From Tessaracoccus flavescens (lineage in GTDB: Bacteria; Actinomycetota; Actinomycetes; Propionibacteriales; Propionibacteriaceae): 6,618 nt of DNA. The position numbers and the translations under genes are program-made. Below, in pieces: positions 6,217-6,618 of this stretch; the stretch's first letter is position 1, and every line of letters starts with the position of its first letter. Location of the stretch: positions 1 to 6,618 of the forward strand of contig DYZF01000094.1 of assembly GCA_020741375.1 (NCBI GenBank), written 5' to 3'. The notes beneath the pieces were generated by a model. The model had not been told where the DNA came from. It was given only the letters and a program-made list of their open reading frames with translations, and made no database searches.

Positions 6217-6618
6217 ATGAACAGCACTTTCGACCCGTTGGTCGGCCAAGTGCTCGACGGCCGCTACGAGATCGTGGCGAAAGTTGCGCGCGGCGGCATG
6301 GCCACGGTCTATCGCGCTCGCGACCTGAGGTTGTCGCGCGTCGTCGCCGTCAAGGTGATGCGCTCAGACTTGGGCGAGGACGACGAGTTCGCCGCCAAGT
6401 TCGACCGCGAAGCCCGCTCGGCAGCCGTGCTCAGCCACCCCAACGTCGTCAGCATCTTCGATCAGGGCACCTCGCAGGGCAAGCCCTACATCGTCATGGA
6501 GTTCATCGAGGGCGAGACGCTGCGCCGAGTGATCTCCCGCGAGGCCCCGCTGGCGCCGGAACGCGCCCTCGACCTCGCCGAACAGGTGGCCGCCGCGCTG
6601 GCCGCCGCCCATGAGGCC
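6217..6618 (+). CDS. pknL: PknL-like Ser/Thr protein kinase, N-terminal part (3' truncated)
   Basis: The window holds the first 134 residues of a eukaryotic-like Hanks-type kinase, and the frame runs off the end. VLDGRYEIVAKVARGGMATVYRA is the nucleotide-binding lobe: residues 24-34 form the Gly-rich loop, with Ala24 where the first Gly of GxGxxG normally stands. The ATP-binding Lys is at 46 (VAVKVM) and the alpha-C Glu at 65 (REARSAAVL). HPNVV (74-78) and the hinge YIVMEFIEGETLR (91-103) follow. The catalytic HRD and DFG motifs, the transmembrane segment and any PASTA repeats would lie beyond the window. M. tuberculosis PknL, as I recall it, has the same Ala in the Gly-rich loop and a similar hinge (LVMELIEGGTLR), and lies near a metF-like/idsA2 divergon, which supports the symbol. 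Another PASTA-type Stk kinase is the alternative. An overlapping ATG at 6207 is out of frame. Confidence 0.9.
   Translation, partial: MNSTFDPLVGQVLDGRYEIVAKVARGGMATVYRARDLRLSRVVAVKVMRSDLGEDDEFAAKFDREARSAAVLSHPNVVSIFDQGTSQGKPYIVMEFIEGETLRRVISREAPLAPERALDLAEQVAAALAAAHEA

Noticed and set aside
6076..6249. A 58-codon N-terminal extension of the ThiE-like gene to an upstream ATG.
   Set aside because: It would run through the divergent promoter region and into the kinase start, contains the -10 element, and its Cys/Arg-rich sequence does not resemble the family N-terminus.
6114..6614. A plus-strand open frame across the kinase region in another reading frame.
   Set aside because: The peptide is Arg/Pro/Gly-rich without motifs, while the frame from ATG 6217 gives a clear kinase N-lobe.
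1..6618. A search by eye for CRISPR repeats, insertion sequences, tRNA genes, riboswitches and phage or defence genes.
   Set aside because: No direct repeat series, transposase, tRNA-like fold or defence domain was found, and coding density leaves no unexplained stretch longer than 141 bases.

Overview
The window is dense, high-GC chromosomal DNA (roughly two-thirds G+C by eye, with strong third-position G/C) that fits an actinobacterium (Actinomycetota). Three things point there: the gene families (HelD/HelR-type ATPase, IdsA-type polyprenyl synthase, CtpE-like P-type ATPase, PknL-like kinase), the metF-idsA-...-pknL gene order, and several apparently leaderless starts placed just downstream of TANNNT -10 elements. 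I cannot name the genus. No mobile element, CRISPR array, tRNA or rRNA was seen.

Layout: (1) 1-996, plus strand, the C-terminal part of a UvrD-like HelD/HelR-family ATPase whose 5' end lies outside the window. (2) 1007-1900, minus strand, a complete metF (5,10-methylenetetrahydrofolate reductase), ending tail-to-tail with the helicase across a 10-bp gap rich in inverted repeats. (3) A 48-bp divergent intergenic region holding two face-to-face, overlapping promoters. (4) 1949-3040, plus strand, a complete IdsA-type polyprenyl diphosphate synthase. (5) 3030-5399, plus strand, a complete CtpE-like cation P-type ATPase that overlaps the synthase by 11 bp and is probably translationally coupled to it. 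(6) 5347 to about 6075, minus strand, a divergent ThiE-fold protein whose 3' end overlaps the ATPase gene by 53 bp. (7) A 141-bp divergent intergenic region with promoter elements and a possible DtxR/IdeR-like operator. (8) 6217 to the window end, plus strand, the N-terminal 134 residues of a PknL-like Ser/Thr protein kinase.

How the genes work together: metF feeds 5-methyl-THF to methionine synthesis, and the prenyl synthase makes C20-or-longer isoprenoid precursors for quinones, carotenoids or envelope lipid carriers. The ATPase is a membrane cation pump, and the kinase is a likely envelope or growth signalling protein. The metF/idsA divergon followed by pknL matches, from memory, the Mycobacterium tuberculosis Rv2172c-Rv2173-...-Rv2176 neighbourhood, but here the genes in between are a P-type ATPase and a ThiE-like protein. 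I saw no clearly new multi-gene system. The best leads are the overlapping leaderless divergent promoters, the degenerate ThiE-like protein, the ATPase's unusual ion-site residues, and inverted repeats at both convergent gene junctions.
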